In this document: positions 1 to 6,927 of the stretch, piece by piece
How the letters are laid out: each line of letters begins with the position of its first letter
How positions within the stretch are numbered: position 1 is the stretch's first letter
Assembly: GCA_031279175.1 (NCBI GenBank)
Contig: JAITJA010000139.1
Location: forward strand, 1-24,451
DNA length: 24,451 nt
Source of the DNA: Odoribacteraceae bacterium
GTDB taxonomy: Bacteria > Bacteroidota > Bacteroidia > Bacteroidales > Marinifilaceae
Reading direction: 5' to 3'
Made by a program: the position numbers and the translations under genes
Notes under the pieces: generated by a model
Databases searched by the model: none
Seen by the model: the letters and a program-made list of their open reading frames with translations, nothing else
What the model was told of the DNA's origin: nothing

Positions 1-309
1 GGTTTTCCCCTCGGAAAGGTTCGAGGAGAACGAGATGATCCCGTGGCTGGTGGCCGCGACAATGGCTTCTTCACCGGTGGCCGGCAGGATTTGACCGCTC
101 GTCTTGATTACCTGGTGGAAGGTGGTGGGTTGTATTTCTTGCACGGCAAACGAGATGTTGGCCGCTTGCTCGTGGGTGAACGAAATGACGTCGCCGTGAG
201 CGTGATTTTCTTCTTCTTTTTCTACTTCTTTTCGCGTGGGTTCGTTATCTCCGCATCCCGTGAACGCGAGGCTCGCGATGAGCGAGTAAAATAATACGTG
301 GACTTTCAT
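1..309 (-). CDS. RND efflux periplasmic adaptor lipoprotein (CzcB/CusB-like), N-terminal part, cut by window edge
   Basis: This is the first 103 codons of a minus-strand gene that runs off the left edge. The protein starts MKVHVLFYSLIASLAFTGC, a hydrophobic signal followed by a lipobox-like FTGC, so Cys19 should be lipidated. After it comes an acidic, His-containing linker (KEEENHAHGD) and then a stretch resembling the start of membrane-fusion proteins of heavy-metal RND pumps (VISFTHEQAANISFAVQEIQPTTFHQVIKTSG), with the typical run into the barrel/lipoyl region (ILPATGEEAIVAAT). The family links an inner-membrane RND pump to a TolC-like channel and exports ions such as Zn, Co, Cd, Cu or Ag; the metal cannot be told from this fragment. 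The His-rich DUF6769-type gene just upstream supports a metal role. No Shine–Dalgarno is visible before the ATG. Family assignment is moderately secure; the rest of the gene lies outside the window. Confidence 0.8.
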   Translation of the reverse strand, partial: MKVHVLFYSLIASLAFTGCGDNEPTRKEVEKEEENHAHGDVISFTHEQAANISFAVQEIQPTTFHQVIKTSGQILPATGEEAIVAATSHGIISFSSNLSEGKT

Positions 310-412
310 GCTATATTGATTTTAAATGGAATGAATAATAAAACAACGCGATCTCGATCTGATGAGAATATTTCGTGACCAAACCCCGGGATAAAAGCCA
401 GCAGATGGAAGT

Positions 413-471
413 CCCGCCAATAGTATCAATACTCTGGCGATTATTGTTTTTATTTCCGTTTGGCTGGCGGG
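413..471 (-). promoter_or_regulatory. Leader with alternative hairpins upstream of the efflux adaptor
   Basis: The 249-bp gap between the DUF6769-type gene and the adaptor contains a hairpin at 415–439: CGCCA pairs with TGGCG, and the inner AGTAT pairs with ATACT around a CA loop. The outer arm CCCGCCA (413–419) could instead pair with TGGCGGG at 465–471, which excludes the first hairpin. Competing stems of this kind are typical of attenuators or metal-responsive leaders. On the plus strand the first hairpin is followed by a T-rich run (442–457), so it could also act as a terminator for plus-strand transcripts. The pairing is read directly from the sequence; the regulatory role is inference. 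Confidence 0.3.
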
Positions 472-529
472 GATTGACCCGGATTAAGCTCGCGATAAAA
501 CAAGAGAAATCATAATGTGTAATTCCCCG

Positions 530-550
530 TGGACGACGAGGTATCGTCCA
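530..550 (-). terminator. Hairpin just after the DUF6769-type gene
   Basis: Perfect 7-bp arms TGGACGA (530–536) and TCGTCCA (544–550) enclose a 7-nt loop, starting 8 nt after the stop codon at 559. No T-run follows in either direction, so this is at best a weak intrinsic terminator, a processing site or an mRNA-stabilising structure. Confidence 0.3.
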
Positions 551-558
551 TGATCAAT

Positions 559-954
559 TTAGCAGAAAGGAGGGGAGCGTCCGGCATGGACACGCGTGGA
601 AAGGTGCGCGTGAAGCCGCTCCCTGTAAGGAGGGACGGGGGCTTCTTTGACGCGCGACGCGACGAAATGGTTCGCGTTTAAAGGGAGGGTAAAGTGCAGG
701 GGGATAAAAGTCGGGAGTTCGTCGAGTTGTTGACGAACAAGCGTTACCTCGGCGAAGAAGTTCGCGAGGCAATCATTTTCACTGGAAGGCGCCGGGTGAT
801 CGTGATCGTACCCCGCGCGCGTTTCCTCCGACGCGCAGTGCGAGGGATCAAAACAGCTGACGTAACCGTGATGATGATGGGGCATGGCAGACAGGAATAA
901 CATGCACGCGTATGTTATCCCTAATAAAGCGAATATGCCATGTCCTTTTTTCAT
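559..954 (-). CDS. Small exported His-rich protein, DUF6769-like
   Basis: 131 residues. The N-terminus is a signal-like segment (KKGHGIFALLGITYACMLFLSAM) followed at once by PHHHHGYVSCFDPSHC and a second His/Asp patch (GYDHDHP), with further Cys. This matches my memory of the DUF6769 family, small Bacteroidota proteins with a hydrophobic N-terminus and a PHHHH motif that usually lie directly upstream of heavy-metal RND efflux operons. The downstream partial adaptor gene fits that context. The His/Cys clusters suggest metal binding in the periplasm, but the function is unproven and no enzyme motif is present. It follows mgsA after only 27 bp, so it may be co-transcribed with it. The C-terminal tail is basic (PPYRERLHAHLSTRVHAGRSPPFC). 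The family name is given from memory. Confidence 0.7.
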   Translation of the reverse strand: MKKGHGIFALLGITYACMLFLSAMPHHHHGYVSCFDPSHCASEETRAGYDHDHPAPSSENDCLANFFAEVTLVRQQLDELPTFIPLHFTLPLNANHFVASRVKEAPVPPYRERLHAHLSTRVHAGRSPPFC

Positions 955-981
955 GTCTCTTTGTTGTTTTCTGTTACCTGA

Positions 982-1359
982 TCAACAGTTTTTGTTTTCG
1001 TACCCGAGGAGCATGAACTCCGCGGACGCCGGGTTGGTGGCCAGCGGGACGTTGTGAACGTCACACACGCGCATGAGCATTTGCACGTCCGGCTCGTGGG
1101 GATGCCTGTCTAACGGGTCGCGAAAGAAGAAGACCATTTGTACCTTGCCCTCGGCGACTTGCGCGGCGATCTCCGCGTCCCCACCCAACGGTCCGGACAA
1201 CAAACATTCTGCTTGCAGGCCGGCGGCTTGCACGTGTTTGCCGGTTGTGCCGGTAGCGATAATTTTAATGTTGGCGGAGTGCAAAAAGTGCAAGTGTTTG
1301 TTCAAGAAGGCGACCATTTCTGCCTTTTTCCCGTCATGCGCTATAACTGCTAATTTCAT
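982..1359 (-). CDS. mgsA: Methylglyoxal synthase
   Basis: Converts dihydroxyacetone phosphate to methylglyoxal and phosphate in the cytoplasm, a bypass that relieves sugar-phosphate build-up. At 125 residues it is somewhat shorter than the E. coli enzyme (about 150), mainly at the N-terminus. The family signature is intact: MKLAVIAHDGKK at the start, the phosphate-binding ATGTTG (35–40), SGPLGGD with the catalytic Asp61, FFFRDPLDRHPHEPD with His88 and Asp91, and ATNPASAE near the end. Asp61, His88 and Asp91 line up with E. coli Asp71, His98 and Asp101 at a constant offset of ten. The start gives the canonical family N-terminus. It lies 46 bp after the DsbD-alpha-like gene, separated from it by a hairpin terminator, and 27 bp before the His-rich gene. 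Confidence 0.95.
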   Translation of the reverse strand: MKLAVIAHDGKKAEMVAFLNKHLHFLHSANIKIIATGTTGKHVQAAGLQAECLLSGPLGGDAEIAAQVAEGKVQMVFFFRDPLDRHPHEPDVQMLMRVCDVHNVPLATNPASAEFMLLGYENKNC

Positions 1360-1380
1360 GGTATTATGGTTTAAAATGAA

Positions 1381-1401
1381 GCCGCCGGTCTTCCCGACGG
1401 C
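1381..1401 (-). terminator. Intrinsic terminator after the DsbD-alpha-like gene
   Basis: On the minus strand, a few bases after the stop codon at 1406, GCCGTCGG pairs with CCGGCGGC (8 bp with one G·U pair) around a GAAGA loop, followed by TTCATTTT. This is a plausible rho-independent terminator separating the gene from mgsA. Read on the plus strand it has one mismatch but a better T-run. Confidence 0.6.
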
Positions 1402-1405
1402 CTTT

Positions 1406-1867
1406 TTATTTCGTTAGTTCAAACTCGAATTCTTCTTCCGCGGGCGGTATGCATTGTCCATTATTGCATGCCATGAATTCCACGTATCCCACTAATTTTG
1501 CTTTTTCCTTGGTCAGTTTTACCCGTTGCACGAGCGTTGCCGTGTTCGCGAAATAAGCCAACTCCATATTAAAGGCTTCGCTTTTCTCTATACGTGGTTT
1601 TGTCGTTGCCTTGAACTCGTCTACCAACTCGACGCCGTCGGTTTCATCCGTGTCGACATGAAACGTGGTGGGAAGCGGACCTCCTTCAGGAAGTTTCGTG
1701 TCATACAAGTGCCAGGTCGCGTCGATTGTGGCCTTGCATAGCACGTCGTATACTCCTTCACTCACTTTCTTTACGGAGATCGTCCATTTTACCGGCTTTA
1801 ATATTTGAGCGGTAGCAGCGCCAGCCATCATGGTCAATAAGACCGTGAATATGAGTATTCTTTTCAT
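1406..1867 (-). CDS. Secreted DsbD alpha-domain (DsbD_N-like) protein
   Basis: 153 residues with a clear signal peptide (MKRILIFTVLLTMMAGAATAQ, cleavage expected after TAQ or near it). The mature part is about 130 residues and resembles the N-terminal immunoglobulin-like alpha domain of the reductase DsbD. Its key feature is CNNGQCIPP near the C-terminus (Cys134 and Cys139), matching the redox-active CxxxxC followed by Pro-Pro of DsbD-alpha. In full-length DsbD this domain takes electrons from the membrane domain and passes them to periplasmic partners such as DsbC. Here it stands alone, with no transmembrane segments and no C-terminal thioredoxin domain. Free-standing DsbD_N proteins are known in Bacteroidota. 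It lies between infB and mgsA, 95 bp from infB, so its partner is not encoded next to it. A hairpin terminator follows. Confidence 0.8.
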   Translation of the reverse strand: MKRILIFTVLLTMMAGAATAQILKPVKWTISVKKVSEGVYDVLCKATIDATWHLYDTKLPEGGPLPTTFHVDTDETDGVELVDEFKATTKPRIEKSEAFNMELAYFANTATLVQRVKLTKEKAKLVGYVEFMACNNGQCIPPAEEEFEFELTK

Positions 1868-1962
1868 ATTTCAATCATTTTAAGGGGTTTCTACTTAGTT
1901 GATTTCTTTCGCAAAACTCGGAAATAACCGGCCATGAATGTGTTATGAATAGGTTAAAAAAT

Positions 1963-4956
1963 CTACAATGTTTTTTTGATCGCTACCTCTTCAAACGATT
2001 CAATAAGATCTCCCTGTTGTATATCATTGAAATTTTGTATATTCAACCCACACTCGAATCCTTTCGAGACCTCCTTCACGTCGTCCTTGAAACGCTTCAA
2101 CGATCCTAATTCGCCAGAATAGATCACGATGCCGTCTCGGATAACCCGCGCCTTGGTCGACCGGGTGATCTTGCCGTCTCGAACGATACATCCGGCAACC
2201 GTGCCCACTTTCGATATCTTGAAGGTCTCCATTACCTCTACCGTGGAGGTAATCTCTTCCTTTATTTCCGGCGAGAGCATTCCCTCCATCGCGGATTTGA
2301 TCTCCTCGATGGCGGTGTAGATGATCGAGTAGAGGCGGATGTCGATCTGTTCCTTTTCGGCTAACTTGCGCGCTCCTAATGAAGGACGCACCTGGAAACC
2401 AATAATGATGGCGTTGGAGGCGGCAGCTAACATGACGTCTCCCTCGGAGATCTGCCCCACGGCCTTGTGGATCACGTTTACCTGTATTTCCGGGGTGGAG
2501 AGCTTGATCAGCGAGTCGGAGAGCGCCTCGATAGAACCGTCCACGTCTCCTTTCACGATGACGTTTAGCTCCTGGAAGTTGCCGATGGCGATCCGGCGGC
2601 CGATCTCGTCCAGCGTGATGTGTTTCTGGGTGCGTAATCCTTGCTCGCGTTGCAATTGCTTGCGTTTATTGGCCAAGGCACGCGCCTCCTTTTCGTTGTC
2701 CATCACGTTAAACTTGTCACCCGCTTGCGGCGCACCGTCCAAACCGAGGATCAACACGGGTGTCGATGGCCCGGCTTCCTCTAATTTCTGTCCGCGTTCA
2801 TTGAACATCGCTTTCACGTGACCAAAATATTGCCCGGCGAGCACCACGTCGCCCACCCGGAGCGTTCCGTTTTGTACCAACACCGTGGCCACGTACCCGC
2901 GTCCCTTGTCAAGAGAAGATTCAATGGTCGACCCGATCGCCTTTTTGTGAGGATTGGCTTTCAGTTCCAGCATCCCGGCCTCGAGTAATACTTTTTCGAG
3001 CAACTCCTCGATATTCAGACCCTGTTTGGCGGAGATCTCTTGAGACTGGTATTTCCCTCCCCAGTCCTCTACCAGGTAGTTCATCCCGGCGAGTTCTTCC
3101 TTTATCTTTTCCGGGTTAGCCCCCGGCCTGTCGATTTTGTTTATCGCGAAGACGATCGGCACGCCGGCCGCGCTGGCATGATTAATGGCCTCCACGGTCT
3201 GGGGCATCACGTGGTCGTCAGCCGACACGATGATGATGGCAATATCGGTAACCTGGGCGCCGCGGGCACGCATGGCCGTGAATGCCTCGTGACCGGGAGT
3301 ATCGAGGAATGTCACGGTGCGCCCGTCGCCGAGCATGACACTATACGCCCCGATATGCTGGGTAATCCCTCCTGCCTCCCCGGCGATCACGTTTGCCTTC
3401 CGGATATAGTCCAGCAACGAGGTTTTCCCGTGGTCAACGTGTCCCATGACTGTCACGATGGGGGGACGAGGTTCCATGTCTTCCAATTTATCCTCTTCCT
3501 CCTCCTCGATGGCTTCTTGAATATCAACGCTCACGAACTCGATAGTAAACCCGAACTCCTCTGCCACGATATTGATGATCTCCGCGTCTAACCGCTGGTT
3601 GATCCCCACGAAGTGGCCCAGTGACATGCAAGCAGAAATGATGCTCGTGGGAGGGATATCCATCATGGTTGCCAGTTCGCTAACGGTCACGAATTCCGTT
3701 ACCTTCAGAACGCGCTTTTCCATCTCCGCCATCTCTATTTCTGCTTGTCGCCGTTGGTGTACGGCTTCTCGTTTATCCTTGCGGTGTTTAGACGCCTTCG
3801 TTTTCCCCCGGACATCCATGCGGGCGCGGGTATCCTTAACTTGTTTTTCAACCTCCTCCTCGGTAATCTTCACCTTGGAGGCTTTTTTCTTTTGAATGGT
3901 TCGTAACTTTTTATTGCTCTCGTCCTGTCGGGATGTTGTTCCGGTAGGATTGATGGTAACCTTCTCGTCCTTTGACACCGAGATGCGATTCCTTTTCTTT
4001 TTGCGTTCACCGCCCTCTTCCGGGGACTTCTCGGTCTTGGGCGAGGCTAAAATCACTGACTTACGCGTTGTCTCGTCGGGAGCGGGAGACGATGATGTTC
4101 CCGGTTGCTGTTTCTTCAACTCCTTTTTCGCGCCCTCTTGTTCTTTCCTTTCCTGGTCTCTTCTTTCCTGCTCCTTTTTTTCTCGTTCCCTTCGTTCGGC
4201 CTTTTTCTCTGCCTTACTTTTGGGGCGTGGACGCATCCGGTTATTGATACTATCCAGGTCGACCGTTCCGACCACCTTCAGAGTAATCGCGTCGGCTTTT
4301 TTCTCCGTTTCCTCTTCCTTATTCTCTCGCGTTGGTGGCGCGGTGACAACGGGAGGAATCTCCTCGACAGGTTGTTCTATAACGGGTGGCTCTTCGACGG
4401 GCAACACCTCGACAGGGGGTTCCGCGACGACAACTTCTTCGACAGTGACCTCCACGGGTGGCTTCTTCTCGATAGGTTTCTCCTCGACCGGTGGCAATAC
4501 CTCCACGGGAGGAGTGGGAACACTCTCGACAGGGGTAGGAAGAGGCTCTTCCACGCTCTTTTTTACAGGCTCTTCTTTTTCCGTCACCGTCACTTTCTGC
4601 TCCACCACTTCCTCTTGCGGCGGGCGCGTACGATTCTGGTTGATATGTCCCACGATCTTGATACCGCGATTCCTCACCTCGTCTTTCACGGAGATAAACT
4701 TTGATGATTCTTCGGGCGCGGGTTTATCGATAGATATAGTCTCCTTCTTCAGGCGATGATTCCTATCGCCTTTTATCGAGGTACCCCTGGCCTTGCTTTC
4801 ATTGGAAAACTTCGCTTCCACCAGCAGAATTTGCTCTTCGGTCAACTTCGTGTTGGGATTAGACGAGATCAGGACACCTTTTTCTTGCAGGTACTCCACG
4901 ATAGTGGAGAGTCCCACGTTAAACTCTTTTGCAACTTTACTTAATCTTTCTACCAT
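1963..4956 (-). CDS. infB: Translation initiation factor IF-2
   Basis: GTPase that brings initiator fMet-tRNA to the 30S subunit and promotes subunit joining. 997 residues. An N-terminal IF2_N helix bundle (residues 1–55, VERLSKVAKEFNVGLSTIVEYLQ) is followed by a long disordered linker (about 90–400) of Pro/Val/Glu-rich repeats and then Lys/Arg/Glu-rich coiled-coil sequence. A second IF2_N-like segment lies near 425–480 (VTEFVTVSELATMMDIPPTSI). The G domain follows, with GHVDHGKT (around 503), DTPGHEAF (around 552), NKID (around 605) and SAK, then domains II–IV ending KGFECGLNIQNFNDIQQGDLIESF. The length is normal for Bacteroidota. It is the last gene of the rimP–nusA–infB operon, 42 bp after nusA. 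No clear hairpin terminator follows. Confidence 0.98.
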   Translation of the reverse strand: MVERLSKVAKEFNVGLSTIVEYLQEKGVLISSNPNTKLTEEQILLVEAKFSNESKARGTSIKGDRNHRLKKETISIDKPAPEESSKFISVKDEVRNRGIKIVGHINQNRTRPPQEEVVEQKVTVTEKEEPVKKSVEEPLPTPVESVPTPPVEVLPPVEEKPIEKKPPVEVTVEEVVVAEPPVEVLPVEEPPVIEQPVEEIPPVVTAPPTRENKEEETEKKADAITLKVVGTVDLDSINNRMRPRPKSKAEKKAERREREKKEQERRDQERKEQEGAKKELKKQQPGTSSSPAPDETTRKSVILASPKTEKSPEEGGERKKKRNRISVSKDEKVTINPTGTTSRQDESNKKLRTIQKKKASKVKITEEEVEKQVKDTRARMDVRGKTKASKHRKDKREAVHQRRQAEIEMAEMEKRVLKVTEFVTVSELATMMDIPPTSIISACMSLGHFVGINQRLDAEIINIVAEEFGFTIEFVSVDIQEAIEEEEEDKLEDMEPRPPIVTVMGHVDHGKTSLLDYIRKANVIAGEAGGITQHIGAYSVMLGDGRTVTFLDTPGHEAFTAMRARGAQVTDIAIIIVSADDHVMPQTVEAINHASAAGVPIVFAINKIDRPGANPEKIKEELAGMNYLVEDWGGKYQSQEISAKQGLNIEELLEKVLLEAGMLELKANPHKKAIGSTIESSLDKGRGYVATVLVQNGTLRVGDVVLAGQYFGHVKAMFNERGQKLEEAGPSTPVLILGLDGAPQAGDKFNVMDNEKEARALANKRKQLQREQGLRTQKHITLDEIGRRIAIGNFQELNVIVKGDVDGSIEALSDSLIKLSTPEIQVNVIHKAVGQISEGDVMLAAASNAIIIGFQVRPSLGARKLAEKEQIDIRLYSIIYTAIEEIKSAMEGMLSPEIKEEITSTVEVMETFKISKVGTVAGCIVRDGKITRSTKARVIRDGIVIYSGELGSLKRFKDDVKEVSKGFECGLNIQNFNDIQQGDLIESFEEVAIKKTL

Positions 4957-4998
4957 AGGTAATGGTTCATTTATACTTCGTTTTACCTCTAAACCCGG

Positions 4999-6237
4999 TT
5001 ACTTTTCAAATTCTGCTTTTAACACCTTACGCACCTCTCGAATAGTCTCTATCTCGAGTTCTGTTCTATTTTCCAACTCTTCATCACTTAACTCTAACAC
5101 GGTTTTGGCGGTATCACATCCGATACGTTTTAGCTCGTCGATCACCCACTGCTCGATCTCGTCGATAAACTCTTCCAACCTGACATCCTCCTCGTCGCCT
5201 TCCGTTATACGATACACGTCGATCTCGTACCCGGTGAGTAGACTTGCCAGCCGGATATTCAGCCCTCCCTTCCCGATGGCCAGGGAAACCTCCTCTTTAT
5301 TCAAGTGGACATTGGCATGTCTACGCGCCTCGTTGATCTCGATCTTGTTGATTTTTGCCGGGTTCAACGCCCGCTGGATATACAGCTGAACGTTACTGGT
5401 ATAGTTAATCACGTCGATGTTCTCGTTACGCAACTCGCGCACGATACCGTGAATACGCGATCCCTTCATGCCCACGCAGGCCCCCACCGGGTCAACGCGG
5501 TCATCGTAGGATTCTACCGCCACCTTCGCCCGTTCGCCCGGCACCCTTACCACCTTCTTAATCGTGATCAAACCGTCAAATATCTCGGGCACCTCGTTCT
5601 CGAAGAGCCTCTCGAGGAAAGCAGGAGAGGTACGGGAAAGAATAATCTGCGGTGATGAATTTTTCATCTCCACCCGGATGACCACGGCGCGTATCGTGTC
5701 TCCTTTTTTAAAGAAGTCGCTGGGGATCTGCTCGCTTTTGGGCAGGAGCAACTCATTATCCTCGTCATCCAGCACGAGTATCTCCTTCTTCCACACTTGA
5801 TACACCTCGCCGATAACGATTTGCCCGATCTTCTCCTTATATTTCATGTAAATGTGATCCTTTTCCAGCTCCAGGATGCGGGCCGATAAGTTTTGACGCA
5901 GCGCCAGTATTGCCCGGCGTCCGAAATCCTTAAACTTCACCTCGTCGGTCACCTCCTCGCCCGCCTCGTAATCGGGATCTATTTTCTTTGCTTCCGACAG
6001 GGCTATTTGCGTGCTCGGATTCTCCAGTTCATCGTCATTCACGACGATACGATTTCGCCAGATCTCCAGGTCCCCCTTATCTATATTGACGATAATGTCA
6101 AAATTCTCGTCCGTGCCGTATCTCTTGACAAGCATACCTCTAAAGATCTCCTCCAACACGTTCATCAAGGTCTCCCTGTCGATATTCTTATGTTCTTTAA
6201 ACTCCGAGAACGAGTCCGTTAAATTAATCGTTTCCAT
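4999..6237 (-). CDS. nusA: Transcription termination/antitermination factor NusA
   Basis: Binds RNA polymerase and nascent RNA and modulates pausing, intrinsic termination and antitermination. 412 residues, the short form usual in Bacteroidota, without the duplicated acidic repeats of E. coli NusA (495 residues). The order is an N-terminal polymerase-binding domain (1 to about 130), an S1 domain (about 135–200, GEVYQVWKKEILVLDDEDNE), then two KH domains (about 205–345) containing DPVGACVGMKGSRI and VSLAIGKGGLNIRLASLLTGYEIDV, and a C-terminal helix-hairpin region (IEQWVIDELKRIGCDTAKTVLELSDEEL). It lies 17 bp after rimP and 42 bp before infB, the conserved bacterial arrangement, so all three should be co-transcribed. 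Confidence 0.98.
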   Translation of the reverse strand: METINLTDSFSEFKEHKNIDRETLMNVLEEIFRGMLVKRYGTDENFDIIVNIDKGDLEIWRNRIVVNDDELENPSTQIALSEAKKIDPDYEAGEEVTDEVKFKDFGRRAILALRQNLSARILELEKDHIYMKYKEKIGQIVIGEVYQVWKKEILVLDDEDNELLLPKSEQIPSDFFKKGDTIRAVVIRVEMKNSSPQIILSRTSPAFLERLFENEVPEIFDGLITIKKVVRVPGERAKVAVESYDDRVDPVGACVGMKGSRIHGIVRELRNENIDVINYTSNVQLYIQRALNPAKINKIEINEARRHANVHLNKEEVSLAIGKGGLNIRLASLLTGYEIDVYRITEGDEEDVRLEEFIDEIEQWVIDELKRIGCDTAKTVLELSDEELENRTELEIETIREVRKVLKAEFEK

Positions 6238-6254
6238 GAATACTTAATTTATTA

Positions 6255-6722
6255 TTATTTAATCTCCACGACATCCTTCACCTCTTTAATACGGGCGAAA
6301 GGAATCTCTTTTTCCGTGTTTATTTTCTCCTTCTTTTTCTTTCCCTCTACCGCCACGCTCTCCTCGTACGCGATCACGATACCGGTTTCGGAATATGCCA
6401 GCAGCGTGCCTTCTAACTTCTTGCCGTCGGACAGCTTCACCTCGACGCGTTTCCCCGTGTTCTTCTCGAATTGTCGCGGCACCTTGAACGGGAACCCGAT
6501 CCCCGCGCTGTACACCGTCAACGAAAAATCCCCGGTTTCCCTGTCAAGCCTTGATTCCAGTGCCCGACTGACAGACATGCACTCCTGCACGCTAACGCCC
6601 TGCATGGAATCGACGCACACCTCGATCACGTTGTCGGGCGACACCGTCAGCTCCACCAGGAAAAGATTAGTTTCCTGCAGGATGGAAGCAATAATCTCTT
6701 TAATCTCCACGTTACTCTTCAT
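6255..6722 (-). CDS. rimP: Ribosome maturation factor RimP
   Basis: Assists maturation of the 30S ribosomal subunit. 155 residues. The N-terminal alpha/beta domain shows the family pattern (NLFLVELTVSPDNVIEVCVDSMQGVSVQECMSVSRALESRLDRE), then FSLTVYSAGIGFPFKVPRQFEKNTGKRVEVKLSDG leads into the C-terminal SH3-like barrel (KLEGTLLAYSETGIVIAYEE), ending with a Lys-rich insert (KGKKKKEKINTEKEIPFARIKEVKDVVEIK). It is the first gene of the rimP–nusA–infB operon and is divergent from lpxD. The start follows a Bacteroidota-type promoter by about 60 bp. Confidence 0.96.
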   Translation of the reverse strand: MKSNVEIKEIIASILQETNLFLVELTVSPDNVIEVCVDSMQGVSVQECMSVSRALESRLDRETGDFSLTVYSAGIGFPFKVPRQFEKNTGKRVEVKLSDGKKLEGTLLAYSETGIVIAYEESVAVEGKKKKEKINTEKEIPFARIKEVKDVVEIK

Positions 6723-6785
6723 GGTCTTTCTTTGATTTTAGAAACACGAGAGGGGACGCGTCGCCCCCTCCAATGATTAACCGGG

Positions 6786-6815
6786 CAAAGGTAAAATTAA
6801 TACTTTATAAAACAA
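6786..6815 (-). promoter_or_regulatory. Bacteroidota-type promoter for rimP–nusA–infB
   Basis: Read on the minus strand, TTG (6815–6813) is followed by a 19-bp spacer and TACCTTTG (6793–6786). This matches the Bacteroidota sigma-ABfr consensus TTG-N19-23-TAnnTTTG exactly. Transcription would start near 6780, giving a leader of about 55–60 nt before rimP. Confidence 0.65.
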
Positions 6816-6876
6816 AGGTTTCTATCCAAAAAACTGCACGGGAAAGTTTTTTTATAGAAACCAGCCTGTCATTATT

Positions 6877-6906
6877 TTAGTTACTCCGAAAAAAATGGTA
6901 TGTTTG
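6877..6906 (+). promoter_or_regulatory. Bacteroidota-type promoter for the lpx cluster
   Basis: TATGTTTG (6899–6906) fits the TAnnTTTG minus-7 consensus, and TTA (6877–6879) stands one mismatch from the TTG minus-33 element with a 19-bp spacer. The predicted transcript would start near 6912, leaving a short leader before the lpxD ATG at 6928. A start there would also exclude the upstream in-frame ATG at 6898. Confidence 0.5.
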
Positions 6907-6927
6907 CCAAAACTTTTTAACGAAAAT

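Noticed and set aside
43..294. 83-codon plus-strand frame at the left end
   Set aside because: It is opposite the RND adaptor lipoprotein gene, whose signal peptide and lipobox are convincing.
1921..1962. Terminator after infB
   Set aside because: Only a 4-bp AACC/GGTT pairing and a direct repeat of ATGAAT are visible, too weak to call.
3896..4759. 287-codon plus-strand frame of Ser/Thr/Gly-rich repeats
   Set aside because: It is the antisense of the Pro/Val/Glu repeats in the IF-2 linker, with no independent evidence for a gene.
6898..6927. Upstream ATG for LpxD
   Set aside because: The added 11 residues are not family-like, and the ATG overlaps the predicted minus-7 element.
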